In this document: piece by piece, positions 24,196-32,864 of the stretch | Position numbering within the stretch: the stretch's first letter is position 1 | How the letters are laid out: every line of letters starts with the position of its first letter | Assembly: GCF_900105585.1 (NCBI RefSeq) | Contig: NZ_FNRT01000002.1 | Span: 1,798,001 to 1,862,000 of the forward strand | Length of the DNA stretch: 64,000 bases | Source of the DNA: Nocardioides exalbidus | Lineage (GTDB): Bacteria > Actinomycetota > Actinomycetes > Propionibacteriales > Nocardioidaceae | Reading direction: 5' to 3' | Translations under genes and position numbers: made by a program | Notes under the pieces: model-generated | What the model was told of the DNA's origin: nothing | Databases searched by the model: none | The model's input: the letters and a program-made list of their open reading frames with translations, nothing else

Positions 24196-24819
24196 ATGAG
24201 GAAGGTGCTGGTCGCGGTCTTCGTGGTCGCCATCGTCGCCGTCGGCGCGCTCACGTGGTCCGCGATGAGCGGCGGCGGGATCGACGTACGCCCTCCCGAC
24301 GTGGACGTCGACACGCCTGCCCTGCGGGAGCAGAAGGCCCGGGCCGGCATCGAGGACTGCACGCCGGGCACCGGCGAGCCCGTCGCGGACGGTCTCCCCG
24401 AGGTGACGCTCCCGTGCCTCGGTGGCGGCCCCGACGTCGACCTCGCCGCCCTGCGCGGCCCCTTGATGATCAACCTCTGGCAGGCCAACTGCGAGCCGTG
24501 CAAGAAGGAGATGCCGGTCCTCGAGGCGTTCCACCAGCAGTACGCCGACCAGGTGGCCGTCGTCGGCATCGACTTCAACGACGTGCACCCGGCCCGGGCG
24601 CTGGCGCTGGCCGAGAGCACCGGAGCGACCTACCCCGCGATCGCCGACCCCGGCGGCGACCTGATGGTCGAGCAGGCCTTCGCGATCGGCCGCCGCGGAC
24701 TGCCGGCCTTCGTCTTCGTCGACGCCGACGGCACGGTCGTCTCCCAGACGTCGGGCGGCGTGGAGTCGATGGACGAGCTCAAGCAGCTGGTGGCCGACAA
24801 CCTCGGGATCGACCTGTGA
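24196..24819 (+). CDS. TlpA-like membrane-tethered thioredoxin
   Basis: A 207-residue protein. A single N-terminal membrane helix (about 4-24) leads to an outer-face thioredoxin domain with the active site CEPC in NLWQANCEPCKKEMP and the cis-Pro motif RGLPAFVFVD. It is an Rv3673c-type thiol-disulfide oxidoreductase. Two further cysteines (EDC and LPC, before the domain) may form a second disulfide. It lies seven bases after nth and overlaps the NUDIX gene by four bases. It may serve the neighbouring protease MarP, whose disulfide matters for activity; that link is inference. Confidence 0.9.
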   Translation: MRKVLVAVFVVAIVAVGALTWSAMSGGGIDVRPPDVDVDTPALREQKARAGIEDCTPGTGEPVADGLPEVTLPCLGGGPDVDLAALRGPLMINLWQANCEPCKKEMPVLEAFHQQYADQVAVVGIDFNDVHPARALALAESTGATYPAIADPGGDLMVEQAFAIGRRGLPAFVFVDADGTVVSQTSGGVESMDELKQLVADNLGIDL

Positions 24820-25553
24820 CCCTCCCCGGCTGGCTCGCCCCCGTGGTCGAGGCGTCGTCCACGATCACGGTCCACGAGCTCACCCGGTTCATGCCGCCGG
24901 CGGACGCCGATCCCCGGCGGAGCGCGGTGCTCATGGTCTTCGCGGACCGCGACGGCGACGTCACCGGCCCCGACGACCTCGCCCACCGTGGCGAGCTGAT
25001 CCTCACCGAGCGCAACCACCACATGCGCTCCCACCCCGGCCAGGTGTCCTTCCCCGGCGGCTCCCTCGACCCGGGCGAGACCGCGGTCGAGGCCGCGCTG
25101 CGCGAGGCGTGGGAGGAGATCGGCCTCGACCCGGCCGAGGTCGAGGTCTTCGGCGAGCTCCCCGAGCTCTGGCTGCCGCCGAGCAACAACGCCGTCACAC
25201 CAGTGCTGGGCTACTGGCGCGACCGCAGCGACGTGCACATCGCCAGCCCCGCCGAGGTGCACGAGATCCACCACGTGGCGATCGCCGACCTGCTCGACCC
25301 CGACAACCGGATCCAGGTCCGCCACCCGAGCGGATGGCTCGGCCCGGGCTTCCTCATCGGGCCCGACCACGACGTGATCCTCTGGGGCTTCACCGCCGGC
25401 ATCATCGCCCGCCTCTTCTCCTACCTCGGCTGGGCCGAGGACTGGGCTGAGCAACCGGGTGGGGCGCGGGTGCGTGACCTGCCGGACCACATGCTGCAAG
25501 GTGTCCCCCAGAACCCGCGACAGGCCGCGCCGAACACCGATCTCGAGGAGTGA
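24816..25553 (+). CDS. NUDIX hydrolase, CoA pyrophosphatase type
   Basis: A 245-residue hydrolase corresponding to the Rv3672c/NudL group. The UPF0035 signature LTERNHHMRSHPGQVSFPGG precedes a full Nudix box (GGSLDPGETAVEAALREAWEE). Family members cleave CoA and acyl-CoA to phosphopantetheine products. The GTG start overlaps the thioredoxin stop (GTGA). The C-terminal tail of about 40 residues is Pro- and acidic-rich and probably disordered. Confidence 0.92.
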   Translation: MTLPGWLAPVVEASSTITVHELTRFMPPADADPRRSAVLMVFADRDGDVTGPDDLAHRGELILTERNHHMRSHPGQVSFPGGSLDPGETAVEAALREAWEEIGLDPAEVEVFGELPELWLPPSNNAVTPVLGYWRDRSDVHIASPAEVHEIHHVAIADLLDPDNRIQVRHPSGWLGPGFLIGPDHDVILWGFTAGIIARLFSYLGWAEDWAEQPGGARVRDLPDHMLQGVPQNPRQAAPNTDLEE

Positions 25554-25558
25554 GCTCC

Positions 25559-26734
25559 ATGAACCTCCTCGACTGGTGCCTCGTCGCACTGGTGGGCATC
25601 TATGCCCTCTCGGGCTACTGGCAGGGGTTCATCACCGGCGCCTGCGCCACGGCGGGCCTGCTGCTCGGCGGCATGCTCGGCATCTGGGCCGCACCGCTCG
25701 CGCTCGGCGACGCCTCGCCGTCGCTCTGGGTCTCGCTGGGCGCGCTGTTCATCGTCATCATCGCGGCCTCGCTCGGACAGGCGCTGCTCCAGTTCGCCGG
25801 CACCAAGGTCCGCGACCGGATCACCTGGCAGCCCGTGCGCGCGCTCGACGCCGTCGGGGGTGCCGCCCTCAGCGCGGTCGCCGTGCTCCTGGTCGCGTGG
25901 GCCCTCGGCGTCGCGGTGTCGGGCACCCGGATCGGCGCGATCACGCCGCTGGTGCGCGACTCGACGGTCCTGGCGAAGGTCGACCAGACCCTGCCGGCCG
26001 ACTCGAGCAAGGTCCTGCAGGCCTTCAACAACGTCGTCGGCACCACGTTCTTCCCGCGCTACCTCGAGCCGTTCGCGCCCGAGCGCATCGTCGCGGTCAA
26101 GCCCGGCGACCCCCGGATGCTCACCGACCCCGACGTCGTCGCGGCCGAGGCCAGCGTGGTCAAGGTCCGCGGCGCCAACGGCTGCGGCAGCGGCGTCGAG
26201 GGCACCGGCTTCTTCTACGCACCCGGCCGGCTGATGACCAACGCCCACGTCGTCGCGGGCGTCACCCGACCCGAGGTCGAGGTCGCCGGCTCCACGGTGG
26301 TGGCCTCGGTCGTGCTCTACGACCCCGACCTCGACATCGCGGTCCTGTCGGTGCCGGACGCCGGCGTGCCGACCCTGGCGTTCGACACCGAGGTGGAGCC
26401 GCGCGACCCGGTCGCCGTGCTCGGCTACCCCGAGGACGGCCCCTACGACGTCGAGTCCGGCCGCGTCCGCTCCGAGCAGCGGCTCCGCTCGCCCGACATC
26501 TACGGCGAGGGCACCGTCATCCGCCAGGTCTTCTCGCTCCGCGCGCTCATCCGCCCGGGCAACTCCGGCGGTCCGATCGTCACCTCGGCCGGCGAGGTCG
26601 CGGGCCTCGTCTTCGCCGCCTCGGTCAGCGACCAGGACACCGGCTACGCGCTGACCGCCGACCAGGTCGCCGAGTCCGCGGAGGCCGGGATCGCCCGCAC
26701 CTCACCCGTCGACACCGGCACCTGCGTGCGCTGA
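25559..26734 (+). CDS. marP: MarP-type membrane serine protease
   Basis: A 391-residue protein homologous to Rv3671c (MarP), needed for acid and oxidative stress resistance in mycobacteria. Four N-terminal helices of the CvpA type (within residues 1-125) precede a chymotrypsin-fold protease on the outer face. The triad is His230 (MTNAHVV), Asp259 (DPDLDIAV) and Ser336 (RPGNSGGP). Cys209 and Cys389 match the pair that forms a regulatory disulfide in MarP. ATG 25559 is chosen over GTG 25550 because GAGGAG lies eight bases upstream. Confidence 0.94.
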   Translation: MNLLDWCLVALVGIYALSGYWQGFITGACATAGLLLGGMLGIWAAPLALGDASPSLWVSLGALFIVIIAASLGQALLQFAGTKVRDRITWQPVRALDAVGGAALSAVAVLLVAWALGVAVSGTRIGAITPLVRDSTVLAKVDQTLPADSSKVLQAFNNVVGTTFFPRYLEPFAPERIVAVKPGDPRMLTDPDVVAAEASVVKVRGANGCGSGVEGTGFFYAPGRLMTNAHVVAGVTRPEVEVAGSTVVASVVLYDPDLDIAVLSVPDAGVPTLAFDTEVEPRDPVAVLGYPEDGPYDVESGRVRSEQRLRSPDIYGEGTVIRQVFSLRALIRPGNSGGPIVTSAGEVAGLVFAASVSDQDTGYALTADQVAESAEAGIARTSPVDTGTCVR

Positions 26735-26754
26735 GCGTCGTACCCCCGCGCTCC

Positions 26755-26971
26755 GGGCGGTGCGTGAGCCACATCCTCGGCGTCAGGAATGTGGGTGGGC
26801 CACCGCCCGCCGGCGAGTCGCGAGCGTGTCCTGCGCGGGCGGTGCGTGAGCCACATCCCCGCCATCAGGAATGTGGGTGGGTCACCGCCCGTCGGCGAGT
26901 TGCGAGCGTGTCCTGCGCGGGCGGTGCGTGAGCCACATTCCCGAGCTCCGGAATGTGGGTGGGCCACCGCT
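26755..26971. repeat. 82-bp tandem repeat, 2.6 copies
   Basis: Units start at 26755, 26837 and 26919 (the last partial). Each begins GGGCGGTGCGTGAGCCACAT and contains GGAATGTGGGTGGG, so each can fold into a hairpin with outer (GGTG/CACC) and inner (CCACATTCC/GGAATGTGG) stems. The array fills the gap between the convergent marP and holin-like genes, with no coding potential of its own. Confidence 0.88.
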
Positions 26972-26987
26972 CCTAGCGAAGGAGGGG

Positions 26988-27386
26988 TCAGCCCTTGCCC
27001 TTGAGGGCGCTGGGGATCTGCTTGCCCTGCTCGATCGCGCGCTCGGGCGCCTTGACCTGCTTGACCTGCTTCACGCCGACGAGGCCGAGGATCGCGGCGA
27101 GCAGGACGTAGACGCCGAAGACGATGAGGAACGCCCAGTGCAGGCCGAGGCCGGCCCAGTGGATGAAGTAGGCGATCGAGACCGACAGCATGATGATCGC
27201 GAGCAGCAGCAGGAAGGCCGCGGCGGCGAAGAGGCCGATGCCGAGGCCGCCGTGCCGGACGCTGACCTTCAGCTCCGACTTGGCGAGCTGGATCTCCTTG
27301 GAGATGAGCGAGGAGATGTCGCGCTGCGCGTCCATGACGAGCTTGCCGAGCGTCGGATCGTCGTCCTGGATCGGTGCGTTGGCCAT
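26988..27386 (-). CDS. Phage-holin-like family protein (Act_holin_X type)
   Basis: A 132-residue protein. An amphipathic N-terminal segment (TLGKLVMDAQRDISSLISKEI) is followed by two strongly hydrophobic helices (about 50-75 and 83-105) and a basic C-terminus (KQVKQVKAP...KGKG). This is the actinobacterial 'putative actinobacterial holin-X' pattern. Despite the name these are chromosomal proteins with no phage neighbours, and their role is unknown. The gene is divergent from nhaA. Confidence 0.82.
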   Translation of the reverse strand: MANAPIQDDDPTLGKLVMDAQRDISSLISKEIQLAKSELKVSVRHGGLGIGLFAAAAFLLLLAIIMLSVSIAYFIHWAGLGLHWAFLIVFGVYVLLAAILGLVGVKQVKQVKAPERAIEQGKQIPSALKGKG

Positions 27387-27449
27387 GTGCGGAGGTGTCC
27401 TTCGGTACGCCGGTGTGGTGACGTTGCGACCCTACCAACGGGTCGCGTC

Positions 27450-27542
27450 TAGACTGGGCTGCAGGTGAGCCGGGAAGTCTGGTCGGCCCGCGGTTGCGAC
27501 TGCGGTGATGATCCTCCGACCACCCCGAAAGGTGGCCACCGC
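27450..27542 (+). promoter_or_regulatory. nhaA promoter and structured leader (candidate cation riboswitch)
   Basis: TAGACT (27450-27455) is a good -10 box, predicting an 80-nt leader. The leader has a closing stem GGTCGG (27481-27486)/CCGACC (27516-27521), an inner stem CCGC/GCGG, and CCACC (27520-27524) able to pair with GGTGG (27531-27535), which overlaps the ribosome site (AAAGGTGG). Competing pairings over the ribosome site suggest translational control. The wording AGCCGGGAAGTCTGGTC and the position before nhaA suggest an nhaA-type leader RNA such as the Li+/Na+ responsive classes. I have no alignment to prove it. Confidence 0.5.
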
Positions 27543-28931
27543 ATGGCCTCACGTCCCGGCAGCCCCGACCCCCGCAAGCTCGACGAGCTCTGGGAGACCG
27601 GTCCCGTCTACAGCGCGAGCGACAAGCCGCTGGCCCGCCTCGTGGCACGGCCGGTGCGCGAGTTCCTCCGGGTCGAGGCCGCCGGCTCGCTGCTCCTGCT
27701 CCTCGCGGCGGCGGTCGCACTCGTGTGGGCCAACAGCCCGTGGGCGTCGTCGTACGACTCCCTCTGGCACACGCACCTGGTGCTCGACCTCGGCCCGCTC
27801 CACCTCGACGAGTCGCTCCAGCACTGGGTCAACGACGCGCTGATGGTGGTCTTCTTCTTCGTGGTCGGGCTGGAGATCAAGTACGAGCTGGTCAACGGGG
27901 ACCTGCGTGACCCGAAGACGGCCGCCCTGCCGATCGTCGCCGCGGTGGGCGGGATGGTCGTGCCCGCCGGCATCTACCTCGCGCTCAACCTGCCGGGCAG
28001 CGACGGCAACGCCGGCTGGGGGATCCCGATGGCCACCGACATCGCCTTCGCGGTCGGCGTGCTCGGCATCCTCGGCCGACGGATCCCGTCGGCCGCACGG
28101 CTCTTCCTGCTGACTCTGGCGATCGTCGACGACATCGGCGCGATCCTGGTGATCGCGGTCTTCTACACCGCCGACCTCTCGCTCGGCTGGCTCGCGATCG
28201 CGGTCGGGCTGCTCGCCGTCATGGTGCTCGCCCGCCTGCTGCGGGTCTGGTCGACGGTGGTCTACGTCGTCCTCGGCGTCGGCGTGTGGTTCGCCCTGCT
28301 CGAGTCGGGCGTGCACGCCACGCTGGCCGGCGTCGCGATCGGCCTCCTGGCGCCGGCGACCCCGCTGCTCAAGGAGGACGTCGCCCGCGGCTACGCCCGC
28401 GAGGCCCTGAAGGACAACCAGCTCGACGCCGACGAGCTCCACCGGTTGCGCTTCCTGCTGCGCGAGTCGGTGTCCGTCGTCGAGCGTCTGCAGAGCAGCC
28501 TGCACCCGCTGTCGGCGTACGTCGTACTCCCCGTCTTCGCGCTCGCCAACGCCGGCGTCGAGCTCGGTGCGATCGGCAAGGTCTTCACCGAACCGGTTGG
28601 GCTCGGCATCGTGCTGGGGCTGGTGCTCGGCAAGCCGGTCGGCATCTTCCTGGCGTCGTTCGTGGCCGTACGACTCGGGCTGGGCCGGCTGCCCGACGGG
28701 ACCTCGTGGCCGATGCTGCTCGGCCTCGGCGCCGTCGGCGGCATCGGCTTCACCGTCTCGATCTTCATCGCCGGACTGTCCTTCCCCGGCGCCGACCTGC
28801 TGACGGAGGAGGCGAAGATCGCGATCCTGCTGGCCTCGCTGCTCGCGGCCGTGGTGGGCGTCGTGCTCCTGCTGCTGACCGCCGGCGGCACCTCGTCCGA
28901 GGAGGAGCCGGTGGAGCCGGCCGACGCGTGA
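27543..28931 (+). CDS. nhaA: Na+/H+ antiporter NhaA
   Basis: A 462-residue antiporter of the NhaA family, exchanging cytoplasmic Na+ or Li+ for protons across the inner membrane. Visible motifs are WVNDALMVVFFFVVGLEIKYE, the transport-site pair of Asp residues in LAIVDDIGAILVIAVFY, PMATDIAFAVGVLGILG and the C-terminal GKPVGIFLASF. A 25-residue acidic tail (SSEEEPVEPADA) extends beyond the last helix. ATG 27543 follows AAAGGTGG. The structured leader may tie translation to cation level. Confidence 0.95.
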   Translation: MASRPGSPDPRKLDELWETGPVYSASDKPLARLVARPVREFLRVEAAGSLLLLLAAAVALVWANSPWASSYDSLWHTHLVLDLGPLHLDESLQHWVNDALMVVFFFVVGLEIKYELVNGDLRDPKTAALPIVAAVGGMVVPAGIYLALNLPGSDGNAGWGIPMATDIAFAVGVLGILGRRIPSAARLFLLTLAIVDDIGAILVIAVFYTADLSLGWLAIAVGLLAVMVLARLLRVWSTVVYVVLGVGVWFALLESGVHATLAGVAIGLLAPATPLLKEDVARGYAREALKDNQLDADELHRLRFLLRESVSVVERLQSSLHPLSAYVVLPVFALANAGVELGAIGKVFTEPVGLGIVLGLVLGKPVGIFLASFVAVRLGLGRLPDGTSWPMLLGLGAVGGIGFTVSIFIAGLSFPGADLLTEEAKIAILLASLLAAVVGVVLLLLTAGGTSSEEEPVEPADA

Positions 28932-28967
28932 CTCCCCGCCCCTTCGGGTGACGGGTAGACAGGTCAC

Positions 28968-29399
28968 ATGGCACTCGTCACCAGCACCGGCTTCGCCCAC
29001 GTCCGACTCACCGTCACCGACATCGCGCGCTCGAAGGACTTCTACGACCGGCTGTTCGGGTGGCCGACCGCGGTCGACAACTCGGCCCGCGTCGACGAGC
29101 CCGGCGTGCGCGACTCCGCCGAGGAGTTCTTCGGCGGCACGGTCTACCAGACCCCGCAGGGCACGCTGTTCGGCCTGCGGCCGGTCGGCGCGGAGGGTTT
29201 CGACCCCGATGCCACCGGTCTCGACCACGTGAGCTTCGCCGTCGACTCCCGGGCCGACCTCGAGGCGGCTGTCACCGCGCTCGGCGAGGCCGGCATCGAG
29301 CACGGCGAGATCATCGACCTCACCGATGCCGGGATGGCGATCCTGTCCTTCCAGGACCCCGACGACATCAACGTCGAGCTGACCGCACCGCTCGGCTGA
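28968..29399 (+). CDS. VOC family protein
   Basis: A 143-residue vicinal-oxygen-chelate (glyoxalase/bleomycin-resistance) protein. Two beta-alpha-beta-beta-beta halves are seen: FAHVRLTVTDIARSKDFYDR and LDHVSFAVDSRADLEAAV. The final metal-site Glu may be in DINVELTAP. It could be a dioxygenase, lyase or binding protein; the substrate is unknown. TAGACA lies six bases before the ATG (leaderless). Confidence 0.88.
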   Translation: MALVTSTGFAHVRLTVTDIARSKDFYDRLFGWPTAVDNSARVDEPGVRDSAEEFFGGTVYQTPQGTLFGLRPVGAEGFDPDATGLDHVSFAVDSRADLEAAVTALGEAGIEHGEIIDLTDAGMAILSFQDPDDINVELTAPLG

Positions 29400-29424
29400 G
29401 CCCGCTGCGGGACAGGCCCCGCAC

Positions 29425-30570
29425 TCAGCCGGTGGGGAGCACCACGCGGAAGCGGCAGCCGGGAGCCGGAGCGTCCGCGCTGCCGACGTTCTCCACGTCG
29501 ACCATGCCGTGGTGCGCCTCGACGATGCCCTTGACGATGGCGAGCCCCAGCCCGGCCCGCGACGTGTGCACGTCGTGCATCGGGCTCTCGGGTGTCCGCG
29601 CGGTGGTACCCCTGTAGCCGACGTCGAAGATCCGCTCGCGTGACTCGTCGGGGATGCCTGCGCACCCGTCGGTGACCACGAGCTCGACCCCACCGTCCAC
29701 CGGCGCGGCGGTGACGTGCACGGTGCCGTCGGCCGGGGTGTGGCGGATGCCGTTGACGATGAGGTTGGCCAGCACCCGGGAGAGCCCGGCAGGGTCGGCG
29801 GCGACCTGCAGGCCGTGGGTGACCTCGCCCCCGAGGTGCACGCGCCGGGCGCGGGCGACGGGGTCGGCGGCCGCGATGGCCTCGCTGACGAGGTCGCCGA
29901 GCACCACCGGCTGCGGCTCGACGACGAGCTGGCCGGCATGGATGCGGGAGAGCTCGAACAGGTCGTCGACCATGGTCACCATCCGGTCGACCTCGCCGCG
30001 GATCTGCCGGTGGTAGCGAGCCGGGTCGGTGGCGATCGAGTCCTCCAGCGCCTCGGCCATCACCCGGATCCCGGCAAGCGGCGTGCGGAGGTCGTGGGAG
30101 ACCCACGACACCAGCTCGCGTCGGGACTCCTCCAGCCGCTGCTCGCGCTCACGCGCGTCGGCCAGCCTCGCGTGCGCCGCCGACAGCTCCGCGGACAGCT
30201 CCTGGAACTCGGCCGGGCCCCGTCGCCCGGCGGCGACCTCGCCACCTGCGCCCACGCGGCGTACGTCCTCCCGCAGCGACCGTGACCACCGCACCAGCGC
30301 CGTGGAGAGGACCATCGCGGCGACGAGCGAGACCACGGCAGCGGCACTGGTGACGATCAGCACCACGGAGCGGTCGTGCGAGGAGATCAGCATCCGCCGC
30401 GAGATCGCCTGCACGCCGAGGAGGACGGTCAGCGTGGTGACCACGGCGACGAGCGCGAGCTGCCAGCGCAGGGACCGATGACGCAGTGCCCAGCCGACCA
30501 GCAGGCCGAGCAGGCCGACGACGAGGCCGCTGCAGATCGCCACGGCCCAGATCTCGGCCAGGTCGCTCAT
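29425..30570 (-). CDS. Sensor histidine kinase with HAMP domain
   Basis: A 381-residue kinase. Three to four N-terminal membrane helices (about 10-105) include a short outer segment around [19 protein letters not shown]-like linker leads to HisKA with phospho-His in [15 protein letters not shown] and an ATPase domain with [11 protein letters not shown] (N box) and [19 protein letters not shown] (G boxes). It is the last gene of a seven-gene overlapping operon that starts with a glycosyltransferase, and it overlaps its response regulator by four bases. The signal is unknown. Confidence 0.92.
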   Translation of the reverse strand: MSDLAEIWAVAICSGLVVGLLGLLVGWALRHRSLRWQLALVAVVTTLTVLLGVQAISRRMLISSHDRSVVLIVTSAAAVVSLVAAMVLSTALVRWSRSLREDVRRVGAGGEVAAGRRGPAEFQELSAELSAAHARLADAREREQRLEESRRELVSWVSHDLRTPLAGIRVMAEALEDSIATDPARYHRQIRGEVDRMVTMVDDLFELSRIHAGQLVVEPQPVVLGDLVSEAIAAADPVARARRVHLGGEVTHGLQVAADPAGLSRVLANLIVNGIRHTPADGTVHVTAAPVDGGVELVVTDGCAGIPDESRERIFDVGYRGTTARTPESPMHDVHTSRAGLGLAIVKGIVEAHHGMVDVENVGSADAPAPGCRFRVVLPTG

Positions 30571-31277
30571 CGGCTCGCCTCCTGGTCGTGCGGTGGCTGG
30601 GGCTCCCAGCGGTAGCCGACGCCCCACACGGTGAGCAGCCGGGTCGGGGTCGTGGGATCGGCCTCCACCTTCTCGCGCAGCCGGCGGACGTGGACGGTGA
30701 CCGTCGACTGGTCCCCGAACGACCAGCCCCAGACCTGCTGCAGCAGGTCGTCGCGGGAGAAGGCGACCCCCGGCCGGGAGGCGAAGTGGGCCAGCAGGTC
30801 GAACTCGCGGACGGTCAGGGCGGCCTCGCGCCCGGCGCGGGTCACCACCCGTCGGGCGCGGTCGATCATGAGGTCGCCGTCCACCACGACGGACGGCACG
30901 GAGGCGTCGGCCGAGCCCGCCGAGCGGCGCAGGATGGAATCGACGCGCAGCACGAGCTCGCGGGGGCTGAACGGCTTGGTGACGTAGTCGTCCGCGCCGA
31001 TCTCCAGGCCGACCACCCGGTCCTGCTCGCCGCCGAGCGCCGTGAGCAGCACGATCGGTACGTCGCTGTGCCGCCGCAGCCGACGGCACACCTCCAGCCC
31101 GTCGAGGCCGGGCATCATCACGTCGAGGACGACCAGGTCGGTCTCCAGCCGGTGCACGGCGTCGAGCGCCCCCGCGCCGTCGACGGCCTCGTGCACCTGG
31201 TGACCGGCGTTGCGGAGGTAGTCCACGACCACCTCGCGCACGGTCGCGTCGTCGTCGACGACGAGCACACGGGCCAT
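30567..31277 (-). CDS. OmpR/PhoB family response regulator
   Basis: A 236-residue regulator. The receiver domain has acidic VVDDDA at the start, phospho-acceptor Asp in [12 protein letters not shown], Thr in LLTAL and Lys in [11 protein letters not shown]. The winged-helix domain contains [20 protein letters not shown] and [13 protein letters not shown]. It is cotranscribed with the kinase that follows (ATGA overlap) and lies four bases after the membrane-protein gene. The likely target is the operon promoter near 34820 or the divergent GT-C gene. Confidence 0.94.
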   Translation of the reverse strand: MARVLVVDDDATVREVVVDYLRNAGHQVHEAVDGAGALDAVHRLETDLVVLDVMMPGLDGLEVCRRLRRHSDVPIVLLTALGGEQDRVVGLEIGADDYVTKPFSPRELVLRVDSILRRSAGSADASVPSVVVDGDLMIDRARRVVTRAGREAALTVREFDLLAHFASRPGVAFSRDDLLQQVWGWSFGDQSTVTVHVRRLREKVEADPTTPTRLLTVWGVGYRWEPQPPHDQEASR

Positions 31278-31281
31278 CGTC

Positions 31282-31695
31282 TCACTCCTCGCCGTGGGCC
31301 CGGCGGGACCGGACGAACCCGGCGATCACCACGGACACCACCACGATCGCACTGAGGGCCCACCAGGTCGCGACGTAGGGGCGGTCGAGCAGCGTGGGGT
31401 TGTCCGCACGCGCCCCGCCCCGGGTCAGCACGGGCACGGCGACGACGGTGAGCGTGCCCCACACGACCAGGGCGACGAGCGCCGGTGCCCGCCACGACCG
31501 GGGGAGCACGCGGGCCCCGAGCAGGCACACGCCGATGAGGGCGGCGGAGAGCACGAAGTCGTGGGCGACCACGCCGGCGCCGAACCAGAGGGCGACCTCG
31601 AGCCACTGCGCCGGGTCCTGCCGGGACAGGAACAGGAAGGCACCGTAGAGGCCGACCAGGACGCCGACGGCGCCGAGCGCGAGCCGGGTCCTCAC
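31282..31695 (-). CDS. Membrane protein of unknown function, 137 aa
   Basis: I do not recognise a family. The protein has four predicted helices (about 5-22, 35-62, 68-88, 110-130), with a short outer segment TRGGARADNPTLLDRPY between the last two. GTG 31695 overlaps the stop of the molybdopterin oxidoreductase gene by four bases, and the regulator gene follows after four bases, so it is an integral part of the operon. It may be a subunit of the oxidoreductase or of the sensor system. Confidence 0.72.
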   Translation of the reverse strand: MRTRLALGAVGVLVGLYGAFLFLSRQDPAQWLEVALWFGAGVVAHDFVLSAALIGVCLLGARVLPRSWRAPALVALVVWGTLTVVAVPVLTRGGARADNPTLLDRPYVATWWALSAIVVVSVVIAGFVRSRRAHGEE

Positions 31696-32864
31696 GTGCC
31701 CACCTCCAGCCGGGTGACCCACTTGGTCTGCAGCACGCCCGGTCGGTTCGGTGCGATGAGCCGGCACGGGTAGCCGTGGTCGAGCGCCAGCTGCTCACCG
31801 GAGAGGTCGAGCGCCAGCAGCGTGCGCGGGTCGGCGGCGAAGCCCGCCGGCAGCGTCGTGACCCGGTAGGGCCCCGACTCCTGGAGGGAGGTCACCGTGA
31901 CGTCGCGGTCCGCAGGTGCGCCGGCGGCGTCGAGCAGGTCGGCGAGCCGGACGCCGGACCAGCTGCCCTGGGCGCTCCACCCCTCGACGCACGCGATCGG
32001 CAGGTCGGCCGTGTGCTGCGGCATCGCGCGGAGGTCGTCGTACCGGAGCGAGGTGGCGACCACCCCGTCGACGAGCACCTCGAGCCGCCAGTCGTCCGAC
32101 ATCGCCGACTCCTCGACCCCGGCTGCTCGTGCGGACTTGTTGATCGGGACGCCACCCGGCCCCTCGCCGGTGCGGGTGGCGAAGACCGACACCTTCCGGA
32201 GCCAGGGAACGGTGCCGCCGGCAGTGGCGAGCACGGCCACGCCCGCGGCGATGAAGGTCGTCCGGACCAGGCCGCGGCGCGAGAGCGCTCCCGGGGCGGT
32301 CGCCGTCGCGCGGTCGTGGGCGGTCGCCTCGATGTCGCTGGTCAGCACGTCGCGGATGATCGGCAGCTTCACCGCGATGTGCACGACGAGCGCGCCGATG
32401 GCGACCCAGGCGATGGCGAAGTGGGTGGTGCGGAAGGAGAAGGTCGTCCAGGGGTACCACTGGGCCGCGTTGAGCAGCCCGGTCGCGAGCTGGAAGATCG
32501 CCGACGCCACGAGCACGCCGATCGAGGCGCGCTCGAGCACCGCGAGCAGCAGGCGGCGGTGGTCGCGCAGCGGCAGGCGCTCGAAGAACTTCGGCAGCAC
32601 CGACCAGAGCTTCACGAGCAGCAGCGGGATGGCGGCGACCCCGGAGGTCACGTGCAGGCCCTGGGTCACCCGGTAGCCCCAGCTCGGGCTGGTCGGGAAG
32701 GGGACCGGCTGCGTGGGCAGCTGCGCGTAGTGGCTGACCAGGCCGGTGACGAAGCAGATGCCGAACGAGACGCCGAGCCACACGCCGACGCGGGCGGCGA
32801 CGGCCGGGCTGCGGAGCCGCGAGGCGAACTGCTCGGGCGTGGGAGGAGCCAGGGGCGTCCTCAT
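31692..32864 (-). CDS. Membrane-bound molybdopterin-dependent oxidoreductase
   Basis: A 390-residue fusion. The N-terminal half has four or five membrane helices with spaced His residues (SHYAQLP, QGLHVTSG, TTHFAIAW, LVVHIAVK), which resembles a cytochrome b561-like domain. The C-terminal half is a sulfite-oxidase-fold Moco domain with the likely Mo-ligand Cys in PIACVEGWSAQGSW and SLQESGPYRVTTLP. The Moco domain probably lies outside and passes electrons to the membrane part. Substrate unknown. A stop-start overlap (TGATG) joins it to the methyltransferase gene. Confidence 0.86.
   Translation of the reverse strand: MRTPLAPPTPEQFASRLRSPAVAARVGVWLGVSFGICFVTGLVSHYAQLPTQPVPFPTSPSWGYRVTQGLHVTSGVAAIPLLLVKLWSVLPKFFERLPLRDHRRLLLAVLERASIGVLVASAIFQLATGLLNAAQWYPWTTFSFRTTHFAIAWVAIGALVVHIAVKLPIIRDVLTSDIEATAHDRATATAPGALSRRGLVRTTFIAAGVAVLATAGGTVPWLRKVSVFATRTGEGPGGVPINKSARAAGVEESAMSDDWRLEVLVDGVVATSLRYDDLRAMPQHTADLPIACVEGWSAQGSWSGVRLADLLDAAGAPADRDVTVTSLQESGPYRVTTLPAGFAADPRTLLALDLSGEQLALDHGYPCRLIAPNRPGVLQTKWVTRLEVGT

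Noticed and set aside
26755..26971. Possible CRISPR array
   Set aside because: Only 2.6 copies of an 82-bp unit, no distinct spacers and no cas genes; it is a tandem hairpin repeat.
26988..27386. Prophage remnant suggested by the holin-like gene
   Set aside because: No lysin, integrase or structural phage gene is near; this family is chromosomal in actinobacteria.
27462..27542. Cobalamin riboswitch before nhaA
   Set aside because: The GGGAA word is there, but the B12 box and core of that class are absent, and nhaA is not a B12-regulated gene.
27549..29939. A 796-codon open frame on the minus strand opposite nhaA
   Set aside because: It runs antisense to nhaA and VOC, which have clear family motifs; the translation is Arg/Asp/Gln-rich low-complexity sequence typical of shadow frames in high-GC DNA.
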